From positions 2,255,001 through 2,319,000 of the forward strand of contig VICG01000009.1 of NCBI GenBank assembly GCA_008692225.1: a DNA stretch of 64,000 bases. Reading direction: 5' to 3'. Positions 11,791 through 24,574 of the stretch are shown in pieces. The notes beneath the pieces are model-generated. The model saw only the letters and a list, made by a program, of their open reading frames with translations. It had not been told where the DNA came from and made no database searches. Each line of letters begins with the position of its first letter. Position 1 is the first letter of the stretch. The DNA is from Monilinia fructicola. Lineage: Eukaryota; Ascomycota; Leotiomycetes; Helotiales; Sclerotiniaceae. The position numbers and the translations under genes are program-made.

Positions 11791-12679
11791 ATGTCAATCT
11801 CTTCGACAACAACCACACCCACGCCCACACCCACGGCCCCTCACACAGCCTCTCAATCTCTACGTCCCTCGCACGTCTCAGCTGACTCTCCTTCTCACTC
11901 TCCTCTCCGCCTCCATGCCGCTACATCTGGCGTCCGTTCCCCACCATCAGGCGCTACACTTTCCAGTAAGTATTTGTCGCTTCGTCACCCCCCTTTCCCA
12001 TCTTCTCTCTCCTGATTCCTAATTCCCTCGCTATCCCCATCCATCCCGCCCTAGGAACCGCGACCAGCAATAAATCCCCCAAACTCCACCACCCAGCCCA
12101 AGACCCACACTAACACCAACCCCCAGTCCTCAACCACCTCCAAAACCTCCTCGACGTGACCTCCACTCTCCTCGCCCTCTTCATCGCCTCCATCATAGCC
12201 ATCATGCTCATCTACTGGGCCTCCATCTACGTCATCCAAAGAGTAACCGGGAAAGCGTTCAACGAGCACGGAGAACCCGGCGACAAGAAACTAGATACGG
12301 CGTCTCCTCCACCTTCGCCGACAAGGGCAAAGGGCATGACGACGAGAAGACCAGGAAAGAAGTCAACTTCGCACCCCATCCTAGCGACCAAGAGTTTAGC
12401 GAGAAAGCACAGGAGATCAGAAAGAGGCTGTCGGGGATACAGGAAGGGGGGACCGAAAGTCACGAGGTGGGGTGGGGGGATAGATCGGCAGAGGGGAAGG
12501 GGAGGGTGGCGGACGTAGCGCGGAGTACGGGATATGAAGGGCTGGGGGAGGCGACTGGAAGAAAGGTGGAGGACATCAAGTCAGAAGCGGATTTGGAGTT
12601 TCAGAGGGGAGTCGCGGATGTTAGCGGGGATATCGATGGGGTGGAGAGGAGAGGGGGGAGAAGTTATGGTTCTTTGTGA
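11791..12679 (+). CDS. Single-pass membrane protein, unknown function; one frame break
   Basis: Exons 11791-11965 and 12127-12679 with intron 11966-12126 (GTAAGT..CCCAG) joining GATLS to ILNHLQNLLDV. The N-terminus is Thr/Pro/Ser-rich. A strong transmembrane segment follows (STLLALFIASIIAIMLIYWA, about residues 70-90), then a conserved-looking YVIQRVTGKAFNEHG stretch. The coding-like frame then changes near 12290-12293: RYGVSSTFADKGKGHDDEK and the acidic tail ending GGRSYGSL lie one base out of phase, as if one base were missing. Restoring it gives 242 residues. The alternative is that the protein ends in the first frame at 12518 with a basic tail, which looks like shadow sequence. Family not recognised. 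Confidence 0.55.
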
Positions 12680-14042
12680 TGGGCGTTGAATGTGTGGTGT
12701 AGGGCTGTGAGATAATGGATGAGAAAGCATGGGCGCGTTCCCAACTCTGATACTGTAGTGATGAGAGCGGTGTATCCTTAATATCGATGCGCGGAGCGTG
12801 ATAATTTCAACCTCAATCAAGGTATTCCCGAACCTGTTGGCGAGAAACAACAATCAAGTGTGTGAAGGTTAAGCGGAAATCTTGATGCGAAATACCAGCT
12901 AATTTCTATACATATGATATTACGATCGTGCAGTCTCGCTTGAGACCCCCTACCTCAATCGAGAGGCCGAGATCAGGTTTTCAAGTGACGGGTAAATCAA
13001 GGAGGTGACGTGAATGGTTTAATGATCATTGCGAGACTCCACAGTGCTTTATTCAACACATATGATTCAACAACAAGGACGAGAAAATGATGCAGAGAGC
13101 CAGGCTATCTTAATTCATTTTGTTTTCGTCCTCGATGGATTGATTCCAATCGTTCATTCATAATTGTAAGATATATCTTCAACTTATTCACGACTGATCA
13201 ATCTGGTAAGCGAATGGGCATTACCAACATGCAAGTAATCCTTAAAAGATCGATAGTCCCGCCCTCTCAGCAAGACAGAATTAGGCAATGGCTCCTGGAT
13301 TATCTCGTAGACTCACTCTGTGAAGTATCATACAACACTCAAGCATATAAAAAGTAAGAGACCTCGCGCTCGCGATTTTGATCCCTTGATCGCAGCCCGA
13401 CAACAACAAACCCAAAACCTTTTCCGCAGGAAAAACAATGCAGCAAGGAGGACACTGCGTGGTCTTCCGTATCGACCTTCCCCAGTGGTGAGTAAAAAAA
13501 GGTTGTTGACGTACGAAACGAAGAATATACAACAGTTACCTACCTTCCCCGCACGAACCCCAAGATGAAGACCAAACCATCAAGAATCCACACCCCCACC
13601 CCTCACCGCACGATGCAAAAGCCACAGCCCCAGCCTCGCAGCCGCCCTCATGCACTCCCCCCCTTCATACCCCGGTCCGGTCCGGTCCACGGCCTGCAGG
13701 GTGCGTGCAGGGCGCCATCGCCACACCGCATACAGTAGTTCTACCCGACATGTAAGTAAGAACATTGCTACCGAACTGTACTGCACTGCACTGTACTCAG
13801 TACTGCCCGGCATTTCGTGCCACACTACTCGTAAGATACATCTGCTCCATCAGCCGCGGCTTGCAAATGCACAGCTGGGAATCTCGCCAGCGCCCACGCA
13901 GCAAGACGCCTCCTTCAACATCACAATGCCATCGCATGCCGCGACCCGGAAGCTCCCTCAACGCAAGACTCCAGAGACCAACACCACCTCTGCCATGTTT
14001 CCAGACGCCCGCTTATCTATTTGCCCTATGCGCGGGAGTCCT

Positions 14043-14122
14043 GATGTGAGTAGAAGTAGAAGCAGAAGCAAAAGTAGAAGCAAAAGCAAAAGCAGAAGCA
14101 AAAGCAAAAGCAAAAGCAGAAA
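14043..14122. repeat. Purine hexanucleotide-type microsatellite (AGAAGC/AAAAGC)
   Basis: Imperfect 6-bp units AGAAGC, AAAAGC and AAAAGT repeat about 13 times. Confidence 0.85.
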
Positions 14123-14232
14123 CGAAAAAAAGAAGCATAGAACCATCCACCCAACCTTCACGCATGCGCAAGACAGCGAGCGACCGGGAACTAACTAACT
14201 CTCCACCAGACAACAAAGACCCATTAAATGCT

Positions 14233-14268
14233 TTCCAATTCCAATTCCAATTCCAATTCCAATTCCAA
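14233..14268. repeat. (TTCCAA)n microsatellite
   Basis: Six consecutive TTCCAA units. Confidence 0.9.
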
Positions 14269-14819
14269 CATCGAAATAATTATTCGCAACAACGTTGCTT
14301 TGTAACTGTCAACTGTCTAATTCCACCACACCTCCTCACCTCCTCACCTCACCACAGAACCAAACCCAGTAATCATCACAAACACCCATCTCAAGAATCC
14401 AAGACGAAAGAATATCTAGAGAATTGGAAAATCTACATATATCTATCTATCCACCTATCTATCCATCTATCTACATGCACAACCACCGCCACCACACCGC
14501 CACCTCCCCGAGGGAAAAAAATTCTAATCTAGAGATTCTTCGTGACTCCTCTTTTATGCTTCATATATGCCAAGTTTGAGTCCCATCATATCTATCGAGA
14601 TTCTCATCTCGTAATGTCCATTCATCTCATCTCATCTCATTGCAATGTAAAACAAGTGAGACCCAGTCATGATCCAGCTTCCAATTAATCCAAATCTATC
14701 TCTATCTCATAAATTTTGTCTTTCTATCTCTTTTTATTTCCTGCCCTTCTTCCTCCTCCCTCCCCTCCCCTCCCCTCCTCTCTTTATCCTCTGCACCCCA
14801 TCGCAACTTTTCACTCCTC

Positions 14820-17088
14820 TCAACTTCTATTTCGATCCCGCACCATTTCCCCCCATAGCCCTAGGCAAACCCATCCACTTTCCTTTCCAGGAACCTTGAC
14901 TCGTCCAAATCCCTCGTCCAAATCCAAAATAATCTTCAAAGCATTTCTACTTCTCAGATAATGAAGAGGTCCCTCTTGACCCGGTAATGGCCCTACACCA
15001 GCACTCGAAACACCCACATGAGATCTCTCATCCTTCGCGCTTGACCAGGCATTGGAAGGATATTCTGAAGGACTTCATATGCCGCAAGGGTGAAACCGAA
15101 TTGAGGGGATGATCGGAGGATACGAGCTGGGCCACCCTTGAAGAATGCTTTGAAACCTTCTTCTTTCAAGATCGTTTTTGCAGCGTGTCGAAGGGATGTG
15201 TATTGTGATTCACCCTTTCTGGCTTCGACTTGAAGTCTAGTTTTGATGACATCACAAGGAGTGGTCAAGTAAGCAGCTGGCATACCGGCAATTGCACCAG
15301 CGGTTAACAATTGCAAAACACCCAATTTTCTTTGCTTGAGACTCGCCAAAGAAATCACGCTTCAAATGGTTGTATGTTGGGAAATAGATTGCGGAGAAAG
15401 GAACGTCACGAAGAAGACAAGCCGATGCACCCTTGTAGAGACCGACGAGACCAAGGTTACGAAACAATCCACATGGCGGAGCGACGGGGAGTGCCTTCAA
15501 CACTTTTGGCGACTTCTCCTTGAACTTGTAGACGAATCTTGACAATCTCAAGGGGATTGGTAAAGACCTGAAAAGGTTTAGTGCATACGCAAAAAAGCGA
15601 CCGAGGGAGAAATATCAACTTACAACCTGACAAGCACCAGCTAAACCACCAGCAAGAACTTCATGCTTCACAAGAATCTTGCCCTCCTTTGAGGAGAAGT
15701 GACCACGAACGAGATCATTGACCGTCAACTTGATAGCCTTTTCCGGAGCAACACCAACAAGTTGGGGTAAAACACCAGAATATAAGCCCTTGAATCCTTC
15801 ATTGCGCACAACCTTCTTGGCACAGTCCCAAGAATTCCTTGTATAACATCTCTCCCACCCTGGAAGATCTTTGATTTTGCATACGAGTCTTGACAAGATC
15901 GATAGGGTAAACCATGAATGCTCCGAAAGCGCCTGCCAAACTTCCCAATGCGAAATGATGTACAGATTCGAGAACGCTATATAGAACACTTCCGCCAGCT
16001 GTTTTGACACCATTACTCTTACCCATCTTTTTCATAGGCATTGTACAAAGGATTGCGCCACGAGGCATCGAGGACCTTGGCAAAATCAGATAATCCAAGT
16101 CGACCGGAGGGGTTATCAAGACTGGCAAAGTGAAACAAGATATCAGCTTCCATAGGAGTGAAGAGGGAGAATCGAGTGATTCTAGCCGCTTCATTCAAGA
16201 AGTCTGTTCTTGTTATCTTGCCATCCGTGCTCTCAGCAGTTGCTTGTCGAATGATCATCTCTACCAAATCCATCTCTCGAATCATGTTCTGGAAAGCTCG
16301 AACATTTGCATATGAAATCTTGCTACCCGTCGAGATGTTGCAAAGGGTGTGTAAGTTTTCGAGAAGATGATCCGAGAGCTTGTGTCTTGCTGTTTCGAGG
16401 ATGATACGCTGGAAATCTTCTGGCTCGATATACCCATCTCCATCTTTTATCAAAGTGGTGGAAAGCTTGACGTATTCTCTCTCCCTGCAGACCGCGAAGC
16501 ATCTGCGAGAATTGTGGATAAGTCAGATCGTGTCTTCTCTTCTTTCCTCCGCTATATAAAGTAGCCCATTCGCAATTCCAATCGAACGGTATGCTTTCTG
16601 GCCCCTTGTTCAATTCATATAAATTCTTCAAATCGTCATACTTGACGGTACCGGTTCGATCGACATCGAAAAGACGGAAGGCGATCTCATATTCGGCATC
16701 GGGTTTGGCGAGGAGGTTCTCAAATGTTCCCCAATCGTGTAACTGATCTTACCCGTATTTCTTTGATCAGCGACCCGGAATAGAATCGCATATTGCCTCT
16801 CTCTGATTTTGTGCTGGGAGAAGAGTTGTTCCATTAGCGATGACCCCTAGAAGAATGGAGAGGGTTTCAAAATGTCATGCTACTCACATAGTCCTCATCT
16901 TTGGGCGCAATGGCATTGATAAAGTCCTCCTCACTCATGTAATCCTCGGCACCTGACTCATCCTTCCGCGAATGCTTCTCAAAGGTAGCTTTCGATTGAG
17001 CCGACAATTGAATATCCTCCGTAACCTCTGAGCCCAGCAATGACTCTTTCACCACCTCCTTCGCCGTTGGGAGATCTGTCCTCGTCAT
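14820..17088 (-). CDS. AGC1: Mitochondrial aspartate/glutamate carrier with EF-hands (AGC1/aralar type); seven frame breaks
   Basis: Inner-membrane carrier of the SLC25 family with an N-terminal EF-hand region. Members exchange aspartate and glutamate and serve the malate-aspartate shuttle. Exons are 16888-17088, 15624-16846 and 14820-15567, with introns 16847-16887 and 15568-15623. Seen in order: start [15 protein letters not shown]-hand loop [13 protein letters not shown]; three carrier repeats each with the Px(D/E)xx(K/R) signature ([30 protein letters not shown]); C-terminal [16 protein letters not shown], typical of fungal AGCs. The frame breaks at about 16738 (base missing), 16445 (extra A), 16028 (extra A), 15837 (extra G), 15462 (extra T), 15326 (extra A) and 15044 (base missing), in coding-strand terms. 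The net +3 leaves a 722-residue protein. Conservation between breaks is excellent, so the gene is probably intact in the organism. The exact C-terminal stop is less certain. Confidence 0.9.
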
Positions 17089-17916
17089 CTTTGACCCTTC
17101 GAATCAGCGACTCTCCACGAGAAATGTCAAAAGCGTTTTAAATTCGTCCAATGGATACTGTGTACGGTTTGTATGAGTCGTTTTTTGAATGACAGATGGA
17201 CGACCGACCGTCGGAGAAAGATCTGCGAGAAATTGTGGAGTTTCTGGAGTTGCTGGACGGGGACAGAAATTAAAAAATGCCGCCTTGTCACAGTGTCAGA
17301 GTCAGACTTTGGAAAACAAGAAATTTTTTCTTCTTTGAGGATGTTGAGAGATCATTGGTGAATTGATTGATGTGTAAAGTAATTACTAGTAGACTTGACA
17401 GGTAAGGCAAGGTAAGATAAGACAGGTAAAGGAAGTTGATGAATAAACCAAGTAAATCAATATTAAGCCAATCAAATCTAATTATAATATTAATTATATA
17501 ATTATTACTATACTACGTATATTTAATAAGATAGATACTATAGCAAACACATTAAGATGAAAAATATATGTAAAAAAGCAAAGCATAGATAGAGTAATTT
17601 TACTAATCTTATATCAAGTACGTAGTATCATCTATTGATTTATTATTTACTTATTCATTGGCATTTACATATACCCAGGTAGTACCATATTTTACCTAAT
17701 ATAGAAATATTCTACTTAATTATACGTCGACCCGGCCGTGGACAACCTTGGAACGTTTCAAACTCTCGAATCCGGAGCATCTATGGATGGAGAGAATTAA
17801 ACAACTGGGGAAGCGATGAGGGGAAAAGTACGGACGGGCGGGTATTCGATTGGATGAGTAAGGGAAGTGGAATGAATATCTAGGTATCTGTGGGCAGTAC
17901 TGAATTAAGTAAATAA

Positions 17917-18201
17917 TAAATAGTAAACAATAAAATAGTAAATAGTAAATAATAAATAATAAATAGTAAATAATAAATAGTAAATAATAAATAATAAATA
18001 ATAAATAGTAAATAATAAAATAGTAAATAATAAATAGTAAATAGTAAATAATAAATAATAAATAGTAAATAGTAAATAGTAAATAGTAAATAATAAATAA
18101 TAAATAATAAATAATAAATAATAAATAATAAATAATAAATAATAATATAATAAATAATAAATAATAATAATAATAATAAATAATAAATAATAAATAATAA
18201 A
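17917..18201. repeat. AATAAATAGTAA-type AT-rich satellite array
   Basis: Continuous imperfect units TAAATAA, TAGTAAA and AATAATAA over about 285 bp. The same motif mix recurs at 54540-54835. Confidence 0.9.
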
Positions 18202-18605
18202 TTCTAATATAGTGACTTATAGACCTAGTAATATCTAATAATTACCTACCTCCATCTTTACTTACTAATACTTTTTACTACTTATTTCACTACTCCGTAT
18301 AGGGTATATCACAAAAGGACAATCAACCAGGGGTCTCCAAGGTTAGACAAATTCTCGGAAAGCCGTTGTCGAATCCTTCCCTCCCATCTTGGCAACAATA
18401 GCAAAACGATCCAGGTGAAGATGGAGCTGGACATTTTGATACGTGCGCATATCGGATAGGTATCTAGGTATTAGTAGATATATCCGTACTCTCTATATAT
18501 ACTATATAGTACTCTGTACATACCTAAGTAATATTTCCTAACATCGTATGCAACCCCACCTACCTAGATAACCTAATATGACAATTAGATATAACCTTGG
18601 AAATA

Positions 18606-18642
18606 TATAAATCTAAATCTAAATCCAAATCTAAATCTAAAT
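18606..18642. repeat. (AAATCT)n microsatellite
   Basis: Six near-perfect 6-bp units, one with AAATCC. Confidence 0.85.
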
Positions 18643-19337
18643 CTAACCAATATATATATCTACTATACCTAGGTATAATAAATATTCACCTAGTGAATAT
18701 CTACAAGTACTACCCATACACTAACTATACATCAAATAATACAATATAAATAAAAACAATAATAAACAACCCATAAACCCATCAACAAATTAACAAATCG
18801 CTTCAATAATAAATACCTACCTAATACCAATGAAATACTCTATATAGATAGATATACGAGAAATTTTAATCAGACTGAAGATTTACAAGTTACCTAGGTT
18901 AGGATTTGACGGTTCATCCATCCATCCATCATCCATTCATCCATTCCTTCATTTAATAAACCTAATAATAAATAAATCATTTATTTTAATCAAACAACTA
19001 AACAAACAAACAACCAAACAATCAAAACCACCAAAAAGAAAAAAATAATCCATCCCTTATCCCCCATCCCCAAACCTCCCACCCCATCATCAAAACCACC
19101 CACCCAAACCACCACCACCACCCATCCAAAAGTCACATGCTCACCCACCCACCCACTATCCACCAATCATCCATCCAAACATCCCGCAAAAAAAAGGAGA
19201 AAAGAAAAAAAAGAAGAAAAACATCACACACCACCCCCCCCCCCCCCAGATCCCTTCAGGGGCTCGTTTCCCAAGCGAGAGAGACCGACCAAGCGACCGA
19301 CCAAGCGACCAACCAATCGACCAACCGACCAACCAAC

Positions 19338-19376
19338 CATCAACCATCAACCATCAACCATCAACCATCAACCATT
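19338..19376. repeat. CAACCAT heptamer repeat
   Basis: Five consecutive 7-bp units AACCATC. Confidence 0.8.
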
Positions 19377-20463
19377 CAAGTAAGCCATGTAATAAATGCA
19401 TTTCTCGGATTGGTTCATCGACAGATGGATGTTAGTATCATCATCACCTTGGGCGACGGCTTCTTTTTGTGTCATCATGTATGTGTCTTTGATGATGATA
19501 GCTGGAGAATTGAATTCCTTTGTCAATCATCTCTTAGTGTTTGTAGGAGGGTTTCTAGGTTTCATCAACAGTATAAGCATATAGCTCTAGTATCAATAAT
19601 CTTTGCATATCCATATTCATTCTTCGGTACTCGAGTACCGAGGTATTAATAGCTCATTAACCCAAGTCTCGCATCATAAAGCCGATATATAATTCAAAGT
19701 CTCACTCACTATGCAATGGCACATGAATGTTTTAATTATCTTAACTTTATTTCTCGATATGAAGTATTTTTATCATATGTTAATACTTCACTTCTTGGTA
19801 TCTTGAGTACAATCAATCCATTTCATCCCTTCCCTGAATGAAAAAGAAACTCCGACGTTGAACAATTGCAATAAGGAAAATGAAAAATACAGAATTGTCC
19901 CTGCCATTAAACTCCCCGTATGGATGTAAGATGATAAGCAGTACATATCCGATCAGAGGACACACTACCGCCCATTTTGTTTGATTTTCCTTCGCTATCT
20001 CAATCCATTTTCCATTGTGCCCCAGGTAAAAGCAAATAACGAGAGAGAGAAAGAAGAAAAAAAAGTCATAGCATCATCAGATCATGAAAGTCGTGATGCT
20101 GCAAAGGTATCTTGCCTTAACTCCAGAAGAGGAAGAGAAAAGCCAGAAATCAATGAGCAAAACCCTCTCCCTCACTGAAACGCCAGGAAGGAGAAGAACA
20201 AAAGTAGTAACATTAAAGCCAACCATTATGTGCAGTGCAAAGTGAGGACGGCAACCAATTGATCTTGTATGCAACGCCGCCAACGCCACTGTGAAGCAAT
20301 ATGGTTTATTGAAGGGGTATGGTAAAAGTTGTGCCAGATATTTATCTAAATCGAAATGCCAAAGTGGTGGTAGTCGATTCGAGATCTTATCTAGTCCAAT
20401 AAAATACAAAGAATTGAATGTTGTGTAATGTAGTGCTGTAAAGAAGTATAGCAAGTTGGGTCC

Positions 20464-22873
20464 CTAGCTTCTGGCATGAATCATTCGCTGAGAGTTCTCC
20501 TCGATGGACAACAATGGGTCAAAGGTAACGGTTTGGTATTGGGGGTCAACACGCAAAGGAGCTGGAACGGCTGAAGCGACTGAAGCAGTTGGAACAGTTG
20601 GAACGGATGGAACGGATGACCGACGGCGAATGATCCCTGGAATTTGAAAACCCTTAATCATTTGGTCCTCGACATACGTTGAAGCTCTCTTATAACGACG
20701 ATCGGAATACTTTTCAAAGACGGCAGCATGATGCTTTCGAGCATTCTCGCAGCACTCAATGACCAAAGAAACCAATGGCTTCAACTGTGCCCAAGTATAA
20801 CCAGAATAGTAAACATGAGCTGGAGACCAATCACCCTTGCTGAGCATGAATCTAGCCACGGCATGAGAAGCAGCAGCAACGAAGCTTGGTGGGCTCCCAA
20901 CGAATCGCTCATCCATAATGGTGACCTCCAAGAAATACTTGGCTAGTGTTCTTGTCTCAAGATCATAATCATCGGCCTTGCTGATACGACGAAGGAAGCT
21001 CATTGGTCCCGGCCATCCCAATTCGAATTGAAGCATGCTGAGCATGAATCGTTCTGCCTTGAGAATTTCTTCACTGCTGTAACCACCATCAACCATGTAG
21101 ACAATTTCACCAATCGAAGGGCAGTTGATTTCTTCGTACTTGGCAGCAACAAAAAATGGCTGTAGCACCAACCAATTGAAGCTTGCCAAGAGATACAACC
21201 TTCTTCGAAAGGAAACGGTCGATGTAGTTGACGCAAAGGAAGAGGGTCTCGGGAAGTAGAGAGAATCTCTGGTGAACTTGAATCAACCAATCCATCAAAA
21301 CAGATCGCATTGACCATTGAATCTCTGCTTGAGTGTCCATATAATGTGGGTCGGGAAGAAGCTTATTCTATGATGGAAACTTGTCAGCAAGGGTACATTG
21401 AAATAAAGAAAAAGATGTGATAGCAAAAAAGATTACAGTCCCAAGTGCGATCATGTTACATCAAGGCCACATCAACACCGTGCTGGGGAAAATATAACAG
21501 TCTAAAGTAAGATGACTAACCTCAAGTTCACGCATGTAGGAGAAAATTTCTTCGCCATACTCCGCTACCATGCTAGTATCCCACATCTCATCCTCGATAT
21601 CTTCCTGGGTTCGAACTGACTCAACAAGAATCTTGGCATCCTCAAGCTCTTTCTTGACCTTGTTTGTGACCTTTGGAACGATAACAGTAGTTGCTCCTCC
21701 AGTAGTGTTATCTCTGAAAGAGTGAGCGGTTGTATATCCTTGCTCATCATAAGCCTCTTCCTCATCCTCTGGCCAATATTCCTCGGGTTCAGAAGCAAGC
21801 GGGGGAGCTGGTAACTGCTTTTGGAATCTCAATTTCTCGACGGCGGCGGATTCATCCTTTTCATTGATAGATCGGAGGTGGAATTCATTGATGTTCTCCT
21901 TCAAGACATGCTCGGCAGGGTTTTGATAAGTTGTGGATTTCAGCATTCTCGGCAACTTTGTTCAATTGCTTGCTCTGTGTTCTTCGTAGAACAGGTTGGT
22001 CAGCCTTGATCTCAGTTTGACTCTTGGCATGCCTAGGACCGAGGGTTTGATTGACAGCACTGGTGGAGGCGACGGGCTTTTGGGCGAGTGGTTGAATCTG
22101 GTCAATTCCTGGATCCTTATATATCGTACCCTTCTTGGCCAAATTATTGCGCTTGGTTTGATTTGCTTGAGTTTGTTTTGGAAGTGGAGCAATGGAAGCT
22201 TGTTCAGATGTAGATGTAGCTAATGGTGCTTTGGTGCCATTGTTGATTGGTCGTTGTGCTGGTCTTAGAAGTGCCGCTGACTTATCCTGAATAGCAATAG
22301 GCTTAATGACTTCGACCGACTTGCCATTGATAGCAGACTCGTCATGGATAGGATTCAAAGTCTTTGCGGTATTGCTAACATCTCCGAATGCAGTTCTCTT
22401 GGCAGCAGCCTTGAGTCCTCCGACTGCTAACATACTGGCTAAGGTACCTGTAGACTTGTGTTTTTGGTGTAGAGTTGATTGTTTATTGGTGATTAAAGGT
22501 GCGGGTGCGATATTCTCATCACCATTGGCGTGAGTAAATCGTAAAGGTCTTTGGGGCTATTAAAACATTTAATGTCAGTTTGGTTTGTCTACAATTGAAT
22601 AGAATCTATGGAGATTGAAATGAAGTTGACAAGGTGATGAATTGGAATGTAGATCGAAGGATGGGGAGATTGTAGAGCAGATAAATTCAAGTTATGACAA
22701 TGAATGAACCGCCCAATAGCCTCTCCATCCAAGCAAGAGGGGGGAAGGAAAGCGCGAACGACCAAACGCCCATAACAATAAGAAAGACAATGACGATGAC
22801 AATGACAATGACAATAACAACAACATCCCTCAGGAGAAGAAGAAGGAAGGTAAGAACTTACTCGAGCGTCCAT
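20464..22873 (-). CDS. G2/mitotic B-type cyclin (NimE/Clb family); two frame breaks
   Basis: Regulatory subunit of the mitotic cyclin-dependent kinase. Exons are 22862-22873 (12 nt, MDAR only), 21521-22556 and 20464-21367; introns are 22557-22861 (305 bp) and 21368-21520. A destruction box RTAFGDVSN lies at residues 58-66 and a KEN sequence in HVLKENINEF. The cyclin N-box begins around MDTQAEIQWSMRSVLMDWL, with FLCVNYIDRFLS and AAKYEEINCPS. The C-box contains DDYDLETRTLAKYFLE, KGDWSPAHVYYSGY and EKYSDRRYKRAS. One extra base near 21921 precedes NPAEHVLK, and a T-run of six instead of five (21151-21156) lies before VAAKYEE. Correcting both gives 649 residues. The short first exon follows the family N-terminus. 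Assignment is very strong; the exact place of the first break is uncertain by a few codons. Confidence 0.93.
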
Positions 22874-23884
22874 GGCTGAAGCTATTGTTTCCGTAATAGG
22901 TACACAATAGCCAGAAAGCTGAAGCTGATATGCGATTACTTAATTGTAAGTATTGCCGTTGCGATCAAAAAAGGGCGAAGAAGAAGCTATCGCGACAAAG
23001 ATGTCATCGAAGGAATGTCGTTGATTGGGCAATAATTACTGGGGAAATGTCAATCTTGCTTCGATATGCAATGTATGAAATCGAATAGTCGAATAGTCAA
23101 AATAGTCAAAATAGTCCCTGCAGGATTATGAGCACTCGAGAAGCATGAAGATGGATACAATATGGGGTAGAGGAAAAGAAGGTGAGGTAGAAAGGTGGAG
23201 AGAGGATGAAGTTGTTGATGGATGGATGGATGGTGCGGTTTGGTTGGGTTTGCTATGGGCCCCGACCAAAAGGTTGTCTTGTAGTTGAGACTCTAAAAGA
23301 GATGGGTGGATGGATGGATGGATGCAGAGGTAGCTGGAGAGGTGTAGGTCGCATACAAATTTCCAAATTGGATCGGGAATTTGTTGTTTTGGTTGGCGGG
23401 GGACCAATTTCCATCAAACTTCATTGGCCGCGAAGGAATAACAACAACATGGCCCTTGCTTTGTTCTCTTAGCTTTATTTACACTTTTCCGCATTGCGCT
23501 TAGCGTGGAATAATATTGCTTGCATAAGGCAAAATGATCGCGTTTTTTATTATTCACGTCTTCCCAAGACACGATGAATGGTTGATTCTTAATCAAATGA
23601 TCGACTTCTCAATGAATTGTCATACATTCATTATTGGAGATGATAGAATCAATTGTAAGGAATATCCATATTTAATCCTTTCATCTTTTCAATCATTTCC
23701 TTCCACCTTTGGCAATATATTTAAAATTATTATCTTGTTGTGCCCCGAGATATCATCTTATCGATTATGATACGCGAAATCACGTGGCGATAAACCAATC
23801 GATAAAAATAGATTAATTGAGTTATTCATCTTTGTATCTATACTCTGTATATATCTGTTTATCTATTTGTATATTTATGTGTCT

Positions 23885-24003
23885 ATTTAGATAATATTGA
23901 GTATTTATTTATCTATCTATATATCTATTTATCTATCTATTTATCTATCTATTTATCTATCTATTTATCTATCTATTTATCTATCTATTTATCTATTTAT
24001 TTA
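23885..24003. repeat. TATCTATCTATT array
   Basis: About 10 units of a 12-bp TATCTATCTATT-type repeat. Confidence 0.9.
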
Positions 24004-24574
24004 TCTCCAAGGCAATTATCAATAGCCCACCCATGCAATCAACCCTTCAACCCTTCGACCCTTCAACCCCTCAAACCCTTTGCAACCCCTCGACAAACCC
24101 CTCATCTCATCTCATCTCGTCTCGTCTCGTCTTATCTCACTCATATCATGTCATGTCAAACAGAAATCATTTACTTGAGTATCCATGGATCCATGGATCC
24201 TCAAGCCCTTTCTTCTTTTGGACTTTGGAATACTTACGGAGTACAAGTTAGCACTTGGTACCTACTCCCTGGCTACTCCGTACAGTATGTTCATATCCTT
24301 CCAAGGTTGTTGTGTCATGATATGCATTAGATTATGAAAGACTTGACCCGTTTTTGAAAAGGTGGATGACAGATTCAAGGAGTCAAGGGAAACTGAAAGG
24401 CCGATGGAGGTGCCACGAATACAAGAAAGATGGTCGACCTTCTTTTTTACCACCCATATCTACATTTTCTCCACATTGATTCATGCAGGATGAACGAAAG
24501 TTACTGTTACAGCGTTACTGTACTGTACAGAACCACCAACCCCATTTTGAAGCTCTTCTTCTTTGCATACCCGT

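Larger units (their letters stand above)
12680..14819. other. Intergenic; purine and CCAATT microsatellites
   Basis: About 2.1 kb without a supported gene. Holds an AAAGCAGAAGC-type repeat (14043-14122), a (TTCCAA)n run (about 14233-14268), a short CTAT tract near 14440 and CTCAT repeats near 14625. Open frames over these tracts encode Ser/Arg/Lys or Phe/Gln runs and are judged spurious. Confidence 0.5.
17089..20463. other. AT-rich, repeat-rich gene desert
   Basis: About 3.4 kb with no supported gene. The core at 17900-18200 is an AATAAATAGTAA-type array (listed separately). Also present are (AAATCT)n near 18608-18642, CCATC and CAACCAT tandem repeats near 18915 and 19338-19375, and C- and A-rich runs near 19190-19250. 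Confidence 0.6.

Noticed and set aside
13650..14198. 182-codon plus-strand frame and neighbours
   Set aside because: Composition follows purine microsatellites (Ser/Arg/Lys runs); no conserved motif.
14820..17088. Programmed ribosomal frameshifting as explanation of the carrier breaks
   Set aside because: Seven shifts of both signs in one gene without slippery-site/pseudoknot pattern is not plausible; single-base errors in homopolymers explain them better.
19137..19649. 170-codon frame in the repeat desert
   Set aside because: Driven by CAACC and C-run repeats; no domain.
22589..22873. Extension of the cyclin start frame to 94 codons
   Set aside because: Reads into the first intron; a CAATGA-type repeat gives Cys/His runs unlike the cyclin N-terminus.
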